This document shows positions 63,442 to 64,000 of a stretch of DNA of 64,000 nucleotides, piece after piece (position 1 is the stretch's first letter; each line of letters opens with the position of its first letter). The position numbers and the translations under genes were made by a program. Source of the DNA: JAIQFL01 sp035295745 (lineage in GTDB: Bacteria; Acidobacteriota; Terriglobia; Bryobacterales; Bryobacteraceae); contig DATGIL010000015.1 in assembly GCA_035295745.1 (NCBI GenBank), positions 124,001-188,000 of the forward strand, written 5' to 3'. The notes under the pieces were generated by a model. It saw only the letters and a list, made by a program, of their open reading frames with translations, was not told where the DNA came from and did not search any database.

Positions 63442-64000
63442 ATGACTTCCGGACGGGCCGCAATTGCGGCACTCATGATCTTGAATGCGGTGGGTGGGCG
63501 CGTACTCGCGCAGGGAAGGGGAGGGCGCGGAATCCCCAATGCCACCGCCCAGCAATCGACGGCGATTGCGGCCATGAACGCCGACCTGGCACCGGCGTCG
63601 CAGAAGGTGGCAGCGGCACGTGCGGATCTCACGGCCGCGACTCTCAGCGCCGCACCAGACGCCGGAATCCAGACGAAGGTAGAGGCGATTCGCGCCGCGG
63701 AACTGGCCCTGGCGAATTCACGTGCCGAGGCGTTCGCGAAGTTGCAGGCGTCTCCGGCGAAGTTGAGTGCGGAACAGGTGCGCGCCTTGGCATCCATCGG
63801 AGGAGGGCGCGCGGGCGGAGCCACCGGCGGCACTCGCAGCAGCATGCCCCACGTCACCGCAAAACAGGCCAACGTGCTCACCGACATGACCGGCGCCTTG
63901 GGATCGGAGACACAGGCGCTCAATGCGGCGCGCGCCGAAGTGATACAGGCCTCTCTGGCCGAGCCGCGGGACGATGGCGCGATCCGCGCGAGGGTCGATC
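63442..64000 (+). CDS. partial secreted Ala-rich helical protein with internal repeats (runs off right edge)
   Basis: An open frame from ATG 63442 (CAGG just upstream) through the window end, 186 codons, no stop. It begins with a signal peptide (MTSGRAAIAALMILNAVGGR, then VLAQ), followed by Ala/Arg-rich helical repeats. Two copies of about 65 residues are visible: one starts TAIAAMNADLAPASQKVAAA (about residue 41) and one TAKQANVLTDMTGALGSETQ (about 139). A Gly-rich spacer separates them (SIGGGRAGGATGGTRSS). Function unknown. Confidence 0.75.
   Translation, partial: MTSGRAAIAALMILNAVGGRVLAQGRGGRGIPNATAQQSTAIAAMNADLAPASQKVAAARADLTAATLSAAPDAGIQTKVEAIRAAELALANSRAEAFAKLQASPAKLSAEQVRALASIGGGRAGGATGGTRSSMPHVTAKQANVLTDMTGALGSETQALNAARAEVIQASLAEPRDDGAIRARVD

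Noticed and set aside
63204..63923. Open frame of about 240 codons on the minus strand at the right edge
   Set aside because: It mirrors the signal-peptide-bearing plus-strand gene beginning at 63442, which has a better start and composition.

Overview
The window is a GC-rich (roughly 60% by eye) bacterial chromosome segment whose gene content points to Acidobacteria, most likely the Bryobacterales/Solibacter side. The pointers are an ADOP-type MacB/FtsX permease, a giant LptC/LptA-like export protein, CBM9-like and YetA/PcRGLX-like carbohydrate proteins, and many short palindromic repeats between genes. No rRNA or tRNA gene, CRISPR array, insertion sequence or prophage was recognised. The taxonomic call is inferred from families and not from a marker gene.

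Layout. 1-7.4 kb: envelope and LPS genes (half-transporter ABC exporter, O-antigen-ligase-like protein, LptC/LptA-like protein, LptB). 7.4-16.3 kb: beta-barrel protein, CBM9-like protein, CheY-like regulator, small basic protein, Tat-exported protein, inositol-monophosphatase-family enzyme, SWIM-SNF2 helicase, and a stand-alone transpeptidase-domain protein. 16.4-27.9 kb, all on the minus strand: a long respiratory operon read in the order Rieske, cytochrome b N-half, cytochrome b C-half, octahaem cytochrome c, cupredoxin-like lipoprotein, CtaA, CtaB, ABC ATPase, ABC permease, Sco, DUF420. This looks like a b6-type quinol:electron-acceptor complex with an eight-haem cytochrome in the place of c1/f, plus haem A and copper-centre assembly genes for a terminal oxidase encoded elsewhere.

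28.2-45.5 kb: leuS followed by a three-copy tandem repeat that has captured its 3' end, and a possible small structured RNA. A NatKR-NatAB-like operon follows (LytS-type kinase, LytTR regulator, ABC pair, acyltransferase). Then come a 5'-nucleotidase-family enzyme, two divergent cyclophilins, rsmI, a class-C serine hydrolase, a class A PBP, rpmB, a CheY-like protein and a small membrane protein. 45.5-52.7 kb: a repeat cluster, a DUF4097 protein and ADOP permease pair, two paralogous secreted proteins sharing a C-terminal module, and a SixA-like phosphatase. 52.7-62.8 kb: a glycan-utilisation locus (GH29 fucosidase, ACS-family MFS transporter, TIM-barrel isomerase, PcRGLX/YetA-like protein, esterase, SUMF1-fold protein). 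It is interrupted by a VapBC-like cassette that appears to have replaced an oxidoreductase gene. A gene runs off the right edge.

The most striking feature is a family of short palindromic repeats that end in GTGGCGC and usually occur as inverted pairs (about 160-190 bp). They sit at gene boundaries. One copy lies in frame inside ctaA, one appears to have replaced the 5' end of the sco gene, one ends on the stop codon of the nucleotidase gene, and one has been amplified together with the leuS tail. A second family (core GAGCCGCGACCGTGAGGGAGCG-like) forms a four-copy array near 45.7 kb and recurs at 62.8 kb.
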